DNA from: Liolophura sinensis
Lineage: Eukaryota > Mollusca > Polyplacophora > Chitonida > Chitonidae
Direction of reading: 5' to 3'
DNA: 64,000 nt
NCBI RefSeq assembly: GCF_032854445.1
Contig: NC_088297.1
Span: forward strand, 18,303,127 to 18,367,126
Part shown: piece after piece, positions 24,744-36,934 of the stretch
How positions within the stretch are numbered: position 1 is the stretch's first letter
Layout of the letters: each line of letters begins with the position of its first letter
Program-made: the position numbers and the translations under genes
Notes under the pieces: generated by a model
Databases searched by the model: none
The model's input: only the letters and a program-made list of their open reading frames with translations
What the model was told of the DNA's origin: nothing

Positions 24744-24948
24744 CTTAAGTTGGTGTTTTACGCCATACTCAAGACAATTAATTTAACTGTTTAGCTCGGA
24801 ACGACGACGGCGCCCCGCATTATGGTATGCGGAAACCGGGCAGAGATCAGGAGAGAGAAACCTAACATTAGCTGGACTTGAACTCACATCGACGGAATTG
24901 GTAAGCGGTTCCTGGGTCATAGCGCTGATACGCTAACTACCCCTCTTT
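24744..24948 (-). mobile_element. SINE family 1, near full length, in GCNT intron 2
   Basis: The reversed tail GTGTTTTACGCCATACTCAA, the body GCATTATGGTATGCGGAAAC and a degenerate head (GGACTTGAACTCACATCGAC) are present. Confidence 0.8.
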
Positions 24949-25008
24949 TGGAAATCTTCCCGCATCTATTCTGTTCTTAATTCTGTCTAAGCCACAATTC
25001 TTGTCGCC

Positions 25009-25128
<120 letters not shown>

Positions 25129-25185
25129 TGGATACTGAGTAAAGTATGAATCAAATAAATAAATGAAGAGGTGTATACGCCATAC

Positions 25186-25250
25186 GACTGGTCGTATACG
25201 TGAAATGCTCTTGAATACGGCGTAAAAAACACCAATCAAATAAGTAAACT
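25186..25250 (+). mobile_element. SINE family 1 tail fragment
   Basis: CTCTTGAATACGGCGTAAAA and the A-rich end remain. A dinucleotide microsatellite lies upstream. Confidence 0.6.
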
Positions 25251-25763
25251 AAGCTGAGCAAAAGTCCATACATTGTGTAGTAGTCAGGTATCACACCCTG
25301 ATCACAGAGGTCAAAATGAGCCAGCTTTTACTTGTTCAGCTGCGGCTTTAAGTCCGCAGGTTTTTAGGTTCTATTTTGGCGGGAGATTAGTTAATACGCC
25401 CTCGTCCCACATCCGTAAATCAGCACACCATCAATAAAAATGAAAATTTCCTTAGCGTGACCCAAATTCATCAAGCCACTTGAGGTTTACGTCATGATAT
25501 GTAAGTACTTTAAGCCAAAACTCAGGACAGGCGAGAACTCAAATTGTAGTTGGTACTGCAGTATATAGTTCTGCAGTCAAGAAAAAGTGTAGATGGTTTG
25601 AACTTTATAAGAGCAAAACAATTTAGTTATAGATGTGCTTTAATTGTTGACTTAAGAAGTCAAGTTCTTAAGAAGCTTGATAAACATGGGTCATGCTAAG
25701 GAAGTTTTCACTTTTTTTCAATTTCAGTCAAATAAATGATTTGCCGTAACGTATTTAGATAAA

Positions 25764-25916
25764 GAATGTTACCTTTGTAAGGCTCTGGGAAACCGAGATG
25801 AGGATTGTGGTAGAGAATGTTACCTTTGTAAGACCCTGGGACACCGAGATGAGAATTGTGGTAGAGAATGTTACCTTTGTAAGACCCTGGGACACCGAGA
25901 TGAGGATTGTGGTTTA
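25764..25916 (-). repeat. 51-bp tandem repeat x3 across the exon 2/intron 2 boundary of GCNT
   Basis: Three units of exactly 51 bp start at 25764, 25815 and 25866 on the plus strand. Each spans the exon end and intron start and includes the same donor (GTAACATTC on the minus strand), with GT at 25874-25873, 25823-25822 and 25772-25771. The two units nearest the exon differ by very few bases; the third is more diverged. Because 51 is divisible by three and no stop lies within the units, the open frame runs through all three. Confidence 0.95.
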
Positions 25917-26101
25917 ATGTGGAGAAGAATGTTTCATCGGGTATTGACGTCTTCTTTACCCATTCGAGAAAATCCAGGGCAATCTGGTTTTTCAGGAGAA
26001 AGCCAACAAATCCCCTAGAGGCTGCGATGTGAACGGAACCCTTCGTAGGTATGATGCCGTGGGGCGGCGGTCCCGCCTGGATCCAGCGATCCTTGTTTGC
26101 A
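25875..26101 (-). CDS. GCNT: GCNT-like glycosyltransferase, coding exon 2 (minimal form)
   Basis: The exon follows the acceptor TTTCGTAG and its first base completes codon 319, so its frame fits exon 1 exactly. It encodes residues 319-394 and the first base of codon 395. Family blocks are TKGSVHIAASRGFVGFLL, DFLEWVKKTS and PDETFFSTL. The Glu in PDE (about residue 375) aligns with the proposed catalytic base of mammalian C2GnT; that assignment is from memory of the family. The exon as called stops at the first of three tandem donors (AAAG then GTAACATTC) and leaves phase 1, which matches exon 3. Using the second or third donor would add 17 or 34 residues without changing frame. The minimal form aligns best with the family, because GVPGSYKG joins directly to the downstream block. 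Confidence 0.88.
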
Positions 26102-26235
26102 CTACGAAAGAAGATAAGGTTAATGAGGAGGGGGGATCCAGAAGAATGATACATTTGGATGATCAATGGCGTTTTAAGGTGGAGCTTGACACGGTTTCCT
26201 AAGTATTTTTACCTATTGTGGATTTGTAAAATAAT

Positions 26236-26785
26236 ATTGGGTAGAGTTGGTACAACGGACGTGGGTCTAAACATCCGCGTAGGAAGGGTAGCAGGATGTT
26301 AACACCACACGCCTACCATACAGCAAAAATGGACGTACCATCCGCGTATGATGGGCGAAAGATACGCGCATGATGGGTGTAGAATCCGACCACCATCCGC
26401 AAAGTGTTTTACGACATTCACACATAACCTCATCTAACTTATAACAAATACCGCGCTGTACGACACCAGCATGGTTTGTTCTCTCGGAATATATGAAAAT
26501 ATTCACAAACGGTCTAGTTCCTGGTGTAGTTACTATTTCGCGCATAATCATGATAATACGCACATCGAGCTTTGGTTGTTTCTGGAATTATTCGGTAAAT
26601 GGAAAACCATAACCTACAAGTACAATACACGACTTTTTTTTTCAAATTTTCTGGGGGAAGTCAATTTAAGTACTAAATATAGTGTATAGCCATAACAGAA
26701 CTTGTACATGATAATCTAGGCACCACGAATGGCTAATTTCTAATATTAGTACAGCTTTTCGCGAGAACTTGCATCTTAAGAGAGT
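26236..26785 (+). repeat. Family Y interspersed repeat, copy A (3'-truncated), GCNT intron 1
   Basis: It shares ATCCGCGTATGATGGGC, CTCATCTAACTTATAACAAA, TTCTCTCGGAATATATGAAA, CCATAACCTACAAGTACAAT and CACCACGAATGGCTAATTTC with copies B and C in the same order. No long frame is present. Confidence 0.88.
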
Positions 26786-26816
26786 ATTAAAAGTTAATCA
26801 GCATTTCATTCTGTAG

Positions 26817-26900
26817 GTCTACAGGTTCCATCATAACGCTGGCTACTGTCGTATAAGTGGAATATTCTTGAGTACAGCATAAAATACCCATGAACTAAAC
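26817..26900 (+). mobile_element. SINE family 1 tail fragment
   Basis: CATAACGCTGGCTACTGTCG and TTCTTGAGTACAGCATAAAA match the body end and tail. Confidence 0.7.
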
Positions 26901-27808
26901 AAATTCCTTCGAACACAATTCCTGACAATCAAAAAACAGTTTTCAAAAACTGAGAAATTAAGAATAAAAACATCACTTAGATATGATCTTCGTTTCCAAG
27001 TACACCCAGTATCTTACACACGGCTAAAAAATTCTCGGTAATCACAATTTATTACAAAATACATAAAATAACCGAAATAAGAACTCCCGAAACCTGATTT
27101 GTTTCAACCTTGCCAGTTGCATATTCTTCAGATGAAAACTATCCCATTTATAATCATCTCTAAAGATATTCATATACGTGTACGTTATTATTCATACTGA
27201 GGGAGGGTCATGGCTGATTGGTCTTGTCTTTCTGTACACAAGGTGAGGGGTCAAGCCCAGCCTATAGCAAGGGCCTTGGTGGCGAGAAGTGGCCGACACA
27301 GTTAAACGTTTCTTGAAGACCTCAACGTGATGTGCATCTCCTCACATCACATTCGGGTATAAAAATTTCTCAATAACTTGCCAAATAGCTTGAACTAAAA
27401 CAACAAGGAGAGTACTAGAATTGTACTTCTGGTGAACTTGAGGCATTGATTTGCTTAATTAGCAGAACCGCAGAAAAACCTTCAGTATACCTCACATACA
27501 CCTCAGATCAGATATATTACACCTCAGCGGTAGACCTCTGGTGTACCTCATGTATACCTCCAGTATACCTTATCCGAGTAAGGGTATATATGCAGTGGAT
27601 CTTTGGGAAAAACCAAAAACTATCTTATCAGGCAAGAAGGATGTATAAATTGACAGATAAAGTTCTTGAAAATTCTGCACATACACGGTTAATCAGAGTA
27701 ATCTGTAGAATAATGAATACATGGTGATGTTAGCACATAATGAAATATAACTCACTAGGCGAAGTAATGCACTGCGTGCACCCATAGGCTTTGCCTATTT
27801 CACATTAG

Positions 27809-27960
27809 GGTACGTGAGAAGGTCTGCCAGCAACCCGCGGATGGTCGTGGGTTTCCCCCACGTTCTGCGCGGTTTCCACCCACCATAATGTTGGCCGCCG
27901 TCATATAAGTGAAATATTCTTGAGTACGGCGTAAAACACCAATCTAATAAATAAATAAAT
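27809..27960 (+). mobile_element. SINE family 1, 5'-truncated
   Basis: The body runs from TACGTGAGAAGGTCTGCCAG through GTTTCCACCCACCATAATG to TGAGTACGGCGTAAAACACC and (AAAT)n. Confidence 0.88.
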
Positions 27961-29417
27961 ATTTCACATTGTTACGACCCAAACTGTCTGTATTATAAAG
28001 AGATGGCTTGTTAGAAATACACGAAAGTTTAGTCGCACAAAAAAGTAACCAAAACCAGCAGATTTTATTTTACAACAATTTATTAGCTTTAACAAAAACA
28101 GATAATAAGACTTATACAAATACTAAAGTACTTAAGTTTAACAAGAAAGGATAACAGTATCTATATAAATACTAAAGTACTTACGGTGTCAAGTCCAAAC
28201 GGACGCATATATTCCACAATATATACCACACAGGCATAAATGCTCAGAGGCAAACTCACAAGAGGGAAAATCCACAATATAACTGAGTGTATGACGAAAT
28301 ATACACAAAATTCCACAGACAGGGTCCGTGTACTAATAAGCACTGTGTATACAAGAGCACGAATCAAATATACAAGTTCGGACTGAACAAGTGCTCGGTG
28401 GAGATAAAACAAAGCCAGAGGCTATAAAGACACCAAAATTCAGCACAAATGGCCTACTAAAGTAATACACAGCGAAAGCATCCAAAACTCTCAATAATTC
28501 TCCGTTCTCTCCTTTTCACCCGCTTTCATAGGTCTTATATAGCCTGGTGGAATTGCCTAGAATAAGAAAATTCCTGAACACTTGATGTAAACAAACAGGC
28601 ACCGAACTGAGCGCATTCTGGAATATTCTAAGGTAGAGGCAGACAGCAGGCGCTGAACTCGGCGTATGTAAAGCTGGAAAGCTAAATTTAGAAACTGACG
28701 GCAGTCGTGCACATAACAACATTAGGGGTGTTCCGAGATGAAACTCTTGTCACCAAAGGCAAAAACAGTCCTACTGTACCATGGGAATGGTCAAAAATAT
28801 TACTCAACCTTGATGAAACTGATCTACTGATCACATGTATCACCTTTTTACAGAGGCGCAAATGACATCTCTTTCCTCTAGGAAATTCTCCAGTTCACAG
28901 AATGTTCAGAGTTTCAATTTTCTCTTGAATTTCGTCTATTCTAAATTACTTTTTATGACACTTGTTACAATCGCCCAGGTTATAGTGAATGGGATCAAAC
29001 ATAATTGCCTAACATTTTTGAGAGGTCATGATAGCGTTGGACATTTTCTACCTTCAACAATAAAATAATTCGAACTCCCCTCTTGTAATTTACAGAGGTT
29101 ATATCTAATAGCTATAATTTTACATGTCAAGTTTACTTCATTTGCGAGGAGAAATGTTATCGATTTATTGTAACATTTACAAACCGTAAAAATCACAACA
29201 GCCGTTCACCTTCACGGTGCTGAATTGGGCTTTTCAGAATAGCTCATCTCTAGAGTCAACCCAGAGGAAAAAAACCCAGAGGTTTTAGAAAAACAGTAGC
29301 ATTACTTACGATTTTGTCGTTAATTTCTCTTAGGAATGTCGTACAGTCTCGATTAAGTCGTTATTAATGAATCCACCAAATGTATGGAAACTGATAGATT
29401 ATTTTAAATTCATATAC

Positions 29418-30118
29418 AGTATTGCTCGACGCCAACGATATATCTGCCACGCAGGTCAGTTGGAACATCCGCATAGGAAGAACATAATATCACAGCAAGA
29501 TGTTCACATCATACAACGATCGTGCAGCCAAGATGGGCGTAGGATCCGCGTATGATGGGAGTAGGATCCGCGTATGATGAGCGTGGGATCCCACCATCAT
29601 CTGTATAGAGTATTATGACATACACTAACTTTCACGTAAACTCATCTAGCTTATAACACATGCTGTGTTGTTCGGCATCAGCCATGTTCTCTCGGAATAA
29701 GAAAACCTTTTCACATACGATCTAGTTCCCGGCGTGGTTACTTATTTGCACAAAATCATGACAATGTACAGATCGCATTTTGACAGTTTCCACAATTATC
29801 CGGAAAAAGCAAAACCATAACCTACATGCACAATACACGATTTTCTTCAGTGCAAACTTTTCTGGGAAAGTCAATTTTAAGTTCTAAATACAGTGTATAG
29901 TTATAACAGAAGTTATGCACAATAGTTTAGGTACCACGAATGGCTAATTTATAATATTAGTACAGCTTTTTGCGAGAACTTACATCATTTTTGGTTGTCC
30001 AGGATTGCGTATGCGATTTTACATTTCCACTGACCCTACTAAACTTCGTCCAGAAACGGGAAAGCAAAACTCAGAATTCATGCATCGGGTTAGCTCCCAT
30101 TTTTACTGGCTTCAATGA
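29418..30118 (+). repeat. Family Y interspersed repeat, copy B, GCNT intron 1
   Basis: This is the longest copy with C, about 700 bp, from AACGATATATCTGCCACG to the AACTTCGTCCAGAAACGG region. It holds short internal repeats of GTAGGATCCGCGTATGATG. Confidence 0.88.
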
Positions 30119-30149
30119 GCGAAAGTTAGGTGAATGATAGACTATGCAC

Positions 30150-30852
30150 TTATAGGGTACTGCTGGGTCCTAACGATATATGTGGCACGGATGTGAGTCG
30201 GAACATCTGCGTAGGAAGCGGGTAATATCGGAGGAACATGTTAACATCATTCGCCGATCATACAGCAAAGATGCACGTAGGATTCGCGTATGATGGGCGT
30301 AGAATCCGCGTTTGAGGGGCGTATGATCTCAACATCATCCGCGTATTACTTACGACATACACTAACATTCACACATAAACTTATGTAACTTTAACAAATG
30401 CCGCGTTCTTCGACACCAACCTTGATTGTTCTATCGGAATATATGAAAATATTCACAATCGGTCTAGTACCTGGTGTAGTTACTAATTTGGAAATAATCA
30501 TGATAATATGCACGTGAAATTTTGACTGTTTGACTAGTTTTTCGTTAAATGCAAAACCATAACCTACATGTACAATAAAAGAATATCTTCAGTGCAAAAT
30601 TTTCTGAGGAAGTCAATTTAAGTTCTAAATATAGTGTATAGCCATAACAGAACTTATTCATGATATCCTAGGCACCACGAATGGCTAATTTCTAATATTA
30701 GTACAGCTTTTCGCGAGAATTGACATCATCTCATGTTGTTCGGAAATGCGGTTACTATTTTACATTAATACTGACACTAATAAACTTCGTCGAGAAACGG
30801 ATAAGCAAAACCTGGAAATCAAGCATTGAACTAGCTCACCGTTTACTGGTCT
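30150..30852 (+). repeat. Family Y interspersed repeat, copy C, GCNT intron 1
   Basis: It follows copy B almost directly and covers the same landmarks, ending with AACTTCGTCGAGAAACGG. A SINE is inserted at its end. Confidence 0.88.
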
Positions 30853-31112
30853 AGGGGGCCTCCATGGCTCAGTTGGTTAGCGCGCTAGCGCAGTGTAATG
30901 ACCCTGGAGTCTCACCAATGCGGTCGCTGTCAGTTCAAGTTCAGCTCATGCTGGCTTCCTCTCCGGCTCTATGTGGGAAGGTCTTTCAGCAACCTGCGGA
31001 TGGTCGTGGGTTTCTCCCGGGCTCTGCCCGGTTTTCCCGCAACCATAATGCTGGCTACCGTCGTATCAGTGAAATATTCTTGAGTACGGCATAAAACACC
31101 AGTCAAATAAAA
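30852..31112 (+). mobile_element. tRNA-derived SINE, family 1, full length, in GCNT intron 1
   Basis: A complete head with A and B boxes, body and tail are present. It abuts the end of a ~700-bp repeat copy. No clear target duplication is seen. Confidence 0.9.
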
Positions 31113-31868
31113 AAACAGTCTGAATGTGTGTAATTTAGGCGGGTGACAGACCATCCATTAATGCTTTTGTTGTCACCACTCCTGCCTTACCAAGCAATCA
31201 AACTGAAGATACACTGTGTCATGTCAACGGTCTAAGCGAGACTATATGTACCTACCGATCAAGATCGACGTGGGCTGACGATACGCGTAAAGTATATCGC
31301 TAAGATCGGGCAGTATTGTGTCTCGTGTACAAGTTAAGGTTTTTGAAAATGGCGTTAAACAATCAGGGAAATAAATATTTCGCAATGCACCCCAACAGGC
31401 TGCTTGTGTACAATACACAATACTCACGTGAGGCAATACCCCTGTGGGCGATTATAATGCCATATTTATGTCGAATGATTTCCGCTATTATTACTTTTGT
31501 TTGACATTAACGAAATATAGCGCAGTTATGCCTGCAAAGAGCGTTACATGAACAACTATACATTAAAAACATAACAAAATGGATGCGCCAAGATGTGCAA
31601 AAATATATGCACATGGCACTGTTAGAAGATTTTAGTTATTTTTATGGTACCACGCATATTTTTTACTCAACTGGCGACGACGGCTTTGATGATAGAAGCT
31701 ATACTGAACTCACAGAAAACCATCACTCGTCGCTGTTTACGATAAGGTATTTAAAGGAAAAGACCTCTAAAAATCGAAGCAGACATCACTAAATAAACCA
31801 CTTAAAACTATAAATATACTTTGATTTTTTTGGGGGGGTGGGGAGCGAATTTTGAGAAATAGTTACAG

Positions 31869-32147
31869 GCGTTCAAACATTTGAATTCTAAGGTGGGCTT
31901 TATGAACCATACTATCATAGTTTGGGAACTACGATGTCACAGTAAGTTTTTCCAACTCTAATCACGACATTGAATACTGGAATAACTCTTTTTACCCATG
32001 AATAATAGATTACTGAAGTAATGTTTTCAAAAATTCCTTTCAGAAAGAAGGTGATGTTACGTTAGACTTCGTAAATGATTATACTCCTAGATACCGTGAG
32101 TATGGCTAATAAAGCCCACCATAGTATTCAAATGTTTGAATACCTTC
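31869..32147. mobile_element. MITE-like element with ~44-bp terminal inverted repeats, GCNT intron 1
   Basis: TTCAAACATTTGAATTCTAA and GGTGGGCTTTATGAACCAT at the left (31869-31912) are matched in reverse at 32103-32147 (AATAAAGCCCACCATAGTAT, then TCAAATGTTTGAA). The ~280-bp length, lack of a frame and the inverted ends fit a non-autonomous DNA transposon. No superfamily can be named. Confidence 0.75.
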
Positions 32148-32281
32148 AACACTTTTATAAAAAATCTGAAAACATAAATGAAAATATTTTTACGAATAGT
32201 TTTCAGTTGTCTTTCTGGTGAGCCCTACTTTCTATTTTAGCTCGTTTTTCCTTTCCAAATAATAAATTGATGAAAATTTAC

Positions 32282-33237
32282 CTTTCCCGCGTGCCTTCTA
32301 GATTGTTGGAACCATTATAAGCCTTTAGAATTTTCACAAGCTCAAAGTTGGTCTTCAAAGGAAATTCCTGTCCCGTCAGATTTATGAAGTATTTCCATTT
32401 TTGGTACGCCCATAATTCCTTCATGCAGAGAAGTTCCGCTTCTAGGACCGTAAATTTTCCCCACACTACAGCAACTGGTTTCTCCACAAGAAATACGTTG
32501 TCAAAACACTTCGCCACGGCTTTCATCCCGTTTTTAATGGAGTCCTCTGACTTTCCGTCCACGTGGATACAGTAGTAATTCTGAGGCTGGTAAATGGCTC
32601 TGAGCAACCTCTCCGTTTGTTCAATGTCTTTGTACATGATAATGCTAAAGGCGATGGGGAAGTTCATTTCCTCTGTGCTTAGGTGATCTGTTATGTAGCC
32701 CCTAAAGAGCTTGAAATGTGTGCAGTCACTCGTAAGCTTGATGTAATCCTGACCAGACAGAGAAATTCGGGGTCTATTCAACATGAGATCACGTACCCGC
32801 CTTTGTTCATCGGCGTCGTCTTGTATCAGAGCACTGCACTTTACTTGCTTTACTGGCGATCTTGCGTTCAACACATGGTACAACCGTGCGCGCTCTTTAT
32901 TGTAATCTTTCCTGACACCTTTCATTTCATTTTTTTCGGAATTTGTTTTCGTCGATTGCGTAGCAATTTTTTGTGTTAAACTTACAGGCGAATTTGCGAG
33001 CATAATTCTAGGCGTGAAAGTCGTTTTATTACTATGGCGAACAGGTTCCACTTTTTCCCTTAGGTTTCGCTTATTGCCAAGAGGATAAACGCTCCAGGTG
33101 CTAAACACTTTCGGCTTTGGCCATCCTCCGAATGAATGTACTGTCAATATTAACAGAAGTACTGATCCAGCAGAAAGCAGAAGAAATATAGTTTTCTTTG
33201 AGCCCCTTGAGTTCACTAAACAATTGGCAACACTCAT
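32282..33237 (-). CDS. GCNT: GCNT-like beta-1,6-N-acetylglucosaminyltransferase, coding exon 1
   Basis: This exon encodes residues 1-318 plus two bases of codon 319 of a family GT14 enzyme. Known members add beta-1,6-linked GlcNAc to O-glycan cores or I-antigen chains in the Golgi lumen. The start ATG has A at -3 and is followed by a short basic cytosolic stretch and one membrane segment at about residues 16-33, giving type II Golgi topology. A stem of about 100 residues follows, then the catalytic domain. Family blocks visible are FSIIMYKDIEQTERLLRAIY, YYCIHVDGKS, WGKFTVLEAELLCMKEL and INLTGQEFPLKTN. Cysteines 134, 172, 223, 244 and 271 fit the paired cysteines of mammalian C2GnT. The free cysteine of C2GnT (LCGMDFP context, from memory) is threonine here. 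Sequons lie at N70, N286 and N308. The exon ends in G followed by the donor GTAAAT, leaving phase 2. The 498-residue total exceeds the ~430 of mammalian GCNT1 because of the longer stem. The acceptor specificity (core 2, core 4 or I) cannot be read from sequence. Confidence 0.93.
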
Positions 33238-33692
33238 CTTAAATTTTTGACAAATTTTTTCTCCGTTTTATCCACTATAAACTTATCTACTTTAACTTAA
33301 GTGTGTGTGTGCTTAGGGGGTTTTGGAAAACGAGAAAGACAAACGGTGTTTTCGAAAGCAGTAAAAGCAAAGGATGTTTTCGAAAGCGATAAAATTCCAC
33401 GTTGATCCAACCTATCATAACACAGATTCACACTTCACTGATTATACAGCTTGAAAACCCATGTTGTTAACCCGATGTCAAGTCAGGTGAATAAAGCCCA
33501 GGACAACCTGTTCAAACACAGAGAAAGAAAATTATTTACAATGTGTGTCATCAGATTTGAGGTATGCTACAGATCAATGGACCAAATATTACAAACTGTA
33601 TACATATACGCATGTCTTATTGCGTGAGCCAAAGGCCAGCTGGGTTGAAATGGTGTAAGAGTTGTAAAGGTTGCTACCCTGTTTACCTTTTC

Positions 33693-33815
33693 ACATGAGC
33701 ACATAAAACACTAACTGAGGTAAATTGACGAAAGGTCGGATTTTACTGGTTACGTGTGACCATTTGCAAACTATCACAAACACTGTTGTTGCCGGTCTGG
33801 TTTTAATCTCCATGG
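33693..33815 (+). repeat. Dispersed family X, fragment upstream of GCNT
   Basis: AACTGAGGTAAATTGACGAA, TTACTGGTTACGTGTGACCA and a 48-bp-unit end are present. Confidence 0.7.
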
Positions 33816-35745
33816 TAATATCTTTATATTGTGTACCTGCAAATAACTGGATTCTATTGCTCGACTAAGTATCCCCGATGTCTGGTTCTTCTGTATTGTT
33901 TTCATGGTATTGTTTGATAATGTCACAATAACGCAGTACTTTGAGTACCTCTAGACTTATTACGTTTGATTGCAATTGACATAAAGCGCTCCTGGTAAAA
34001 CGTTTAAAATTTCTCATTAAAACTCATCAAGCACAACCCAGTGACAAAACGGAAGAGAGGCTCATCTACAAGAGCAAGGCTTGATTAGGTCTGTGCCACG
34101 CAGAGATGAAAATGCCAGCTAGCCAGAAGTACATGTCAATATCCAGGTGTATAACCTAATCTCATCTATCTCAAGCCGGAAAGCCAATTGTTTTGCTGAA
34201 GCCACATTCTAGTACAGAATTCTGATGCTTCAAAGTCCTGATGCGTCAGAAAAGAGGGCCATGGATCACATGAATTAGCGGCCATATTGGATTATATGCA
34301 ATTTTGTTGTAAAATGTTAAGTACTTAAACTGAACTGTTCTGCATGACTTTCTCCATAACTTACGTTTACTTTTGTTCCCAGTTTTATTGCATTCGAGAA
34401 ATGTATCCTAAATGAAGCACATTTACATTTGTGAAGCCCAAATATGACTAAATGTTTCAACATTTCGCCAAAATTTATGCATCGAACTTTTATACCAGCC
34501 GTAGCATCCTGGTATAAAAGTTGTTGATCTACTGAATCTCATTTGCACTTTGGTTGCAACTGTCTATATATCCAACGTGGCGATCTAATGATGTAGATAA
34601 AGCCCTCCCCCTGGCCTTAAGCGGAATTACACATAGTCATGAACCATAGCGCCACAAATACTGGATGCTCTGCCCATAGTTACTTACAAATGAATTATTC
34701 TAATTGCAAAACTTAAGAAACGCACAGTGAAGGCGTTTGATATTTGAACTTCTAACGGATGTTTGCCATGAAGAAAAACACTGGAAAAAAATAGAATTAC
34801 GGGATACGTGCTAAATCGTAGCCCGTATTCTGGCTTTTCATGGGTATATAAACAGATGTGAACTACGACCAATGTCTTTTTTTCGTCGGATTTTTTATTT
34901 GTTGTAACCCTTATTTGTAGGTTGAAAGTGTAGGGGAGACAGTTGTAGTGTATTGTAAATACGTTTCTTTGGAGCCCTTGTGTTTGAGGTGTTTTTTGTG
35001 TTTGCTCCACATCTGATCAGACCTTGAGCACATGGAGAATTTGCCAGCAAACATTTCCGTCCCGTCAGATGTTAAATGTTGTGCTGAATTGCGAGCTACC
35101 ACCGTGTAAGTTCATTAATATTTTTGTGTACTTGACCGACAGTGCAAAATAGCCAAGGAAGTGATGTGACATGGACGGTCGATGATTTGAACTTTGACAT
35201 TTTACAACAACAACACCATCAAATCGTATTTATACTGTAATTCATTGATAAGGTCTTGTCAGCTTGTTATAAACTTCAGCATAAATGTTAAGTTATCATA
35301 ACAGTAAAATTAAGTTCCTTTTGAAAAGACCAATATTGCAAGGTATATGCTAGAGATTTATTTTATTTATAATTGTACTCAATACATGTATACGAGTAAC
35401 GTCAAGGTAAATCATTCAGGGGAGACAACTCCCACAAGTTCATGTTATGTTGTTCCGGGTTTATCTCCCTTTAGTTACGTTATTTCATTTTGTTACAGCC
35501 TTTTACCACATACATCATATCAAACCACATCCTGTTTAACCATTACGGCTTTTAGCGTGATGTACCTTTGGTACATGAGAATAAAGGAAGTGAACTTTAT
35601 CCACGTGTTGGTGTGCGTCGGTTATCTGTCTGCTATAACTCCCGAGTTAGAGGCAGAACAACAGTTGCTTTAAAGCATGACTAAGTGAAGGATTTCAAAA
35701 CTAGATGAACCACCAAAGAACTAGGAAAGGATGTAAAGTGCAAAA

Positions 35746-35875
35746 GTGGGACGGAATCATGCAAAGAGAAGCAGTCAACAGTTTTTTTCATAATGTTGGA
35801 AAGAAGCAAGGTACGCTCTAGGCGACTAAGTGAAATCAGTATTTAAATCGTGAACCATGCTAAAATGAATGAATG
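35746..35875 (+). repeat. Two-copy interspersed repeat, copy 1
   Basis: GAGAAGCAGTCAACAGTTTT, CTCTAGGCGACTAAGTG and TTTAAATCGTGAACCATGCT match 50170-50300. Confidence 0.75.
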
Positions 35876-36934
35876 TATGATTATGAGCTATGTTAATTTG
35901 CTATATCAAGTGGAGAAGGAAATATATTATCTCCATCTTACAAGTGCTGGACTTTTGCTTTATTATTTTTCCCCTTAAGTTTCAGAATAATGTTGTTTTT
36001 GACATAATGCCCGAAACAAAATTCCGATAACCCGATCGTCTCTTGGACTTCAGTAATCGACGAGCCTTAGCTGTAAAAATGCGAACCTGGTTTAAATTAG
36101 TATCAGTAGGACTGTAAAACTTCACTCGACATTCTTACGGTCCGTTGTGACTTTACGACAGATCTTATCACACCGGGGTTTACTTTTCGATTTCGGATTT
36201 GTCGAAGTCTTAGGTATGGTTCTGTCAGCAGCTATGAGGACAAGTTTATTCAATTTAAGTATTGAATCATCTGCAGCCTTGAGAGTCCGTGGTGTTATAG
36301 CAGCCTCGCAGAACATCTCATCGCGATCCGTCTGCTTGATCAAACTTCTCCCTAGCTACACGTTGTAACGAATTAGAAGTGAGATGCTCTCGAATAATAG
36401 GAAAATTGTCACTACCACAAATATCATCATGCGCCCTACTAGAAAAATGCAGGAGACGTGATAGATTTGTGAGATAAACAGCAGAGTCAGCTCCATTTCC
36501 TGGAAGTAGGTATTAGAACCATCATTAAAATAGCACAGATTATCAGAAGATAAAAATTCTTCTAGTTGTTTCCCCTTATCATTTATATTATACTATCCCA
36601 TAAGGGGTTATGGGAATTAAAATTGTTCTATTAAATTATGTAACTGAAGAGCTGGCAAAAATAGAATGTGGAGAAATATAAACTGAACATAAAGTAATTG
36701 TTTCGGAATGTCTGAACCCGGGGATACCCAGCGGGAAACACATCAAGCGCTCCACATGAGGTATACTCAAGCAGATGGCTTTAATGACCAAACCGCATTC
36801 ACCACCACCAGCTCTTCCATATCAATAATAAGGTCACACATCAGACACGTACTAATCCACTGACCCATGAGCCACCGCCTCAAAACGTAGTCCCACAAAC
36901 GAAAGCTGAGAGATAACAGCTATTCTCCAAGGAG

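Larger units (their letters stand above)
26102..32281 (-). other. GCNT intron 1
   Basis: This 6.2-kb intron is bounded by donor GTAAAT and acceptor TTTCGTAG. It contains three same-orientation copies of a ~700-bp interspersed repeat, SINE copies near 26.8, 27.8 and 30.85 kb, and a MITE-like element near 31.87-32.15 kb. The stretches 27000-27800, 28000-29400 and 31120-31860 hold only short uncorrelated open frames and nothing I recognise. Confidence 0.8.
33238..36934. other. Region 5' of GCNT
   Basis: It should hold the 5' UTR and promoter of GCNT on the minus strand, but I could not place a promoter element. It contains a family X fragment and the two-copy repeat; the rest is anonymous. Confidence 0.4.

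Noticed and set aside
27440-27730. 93-codon frame over ACCTC-rich sequence
   Set aside because: It reflects loose short repeats of an ACCTC-type motif, not coding sequence.
31869-32147. Hairpin ncRNA gene
   Set aside because: The inverted ends are better explained as terminal inverted repeats of a transposon with a long spacer.
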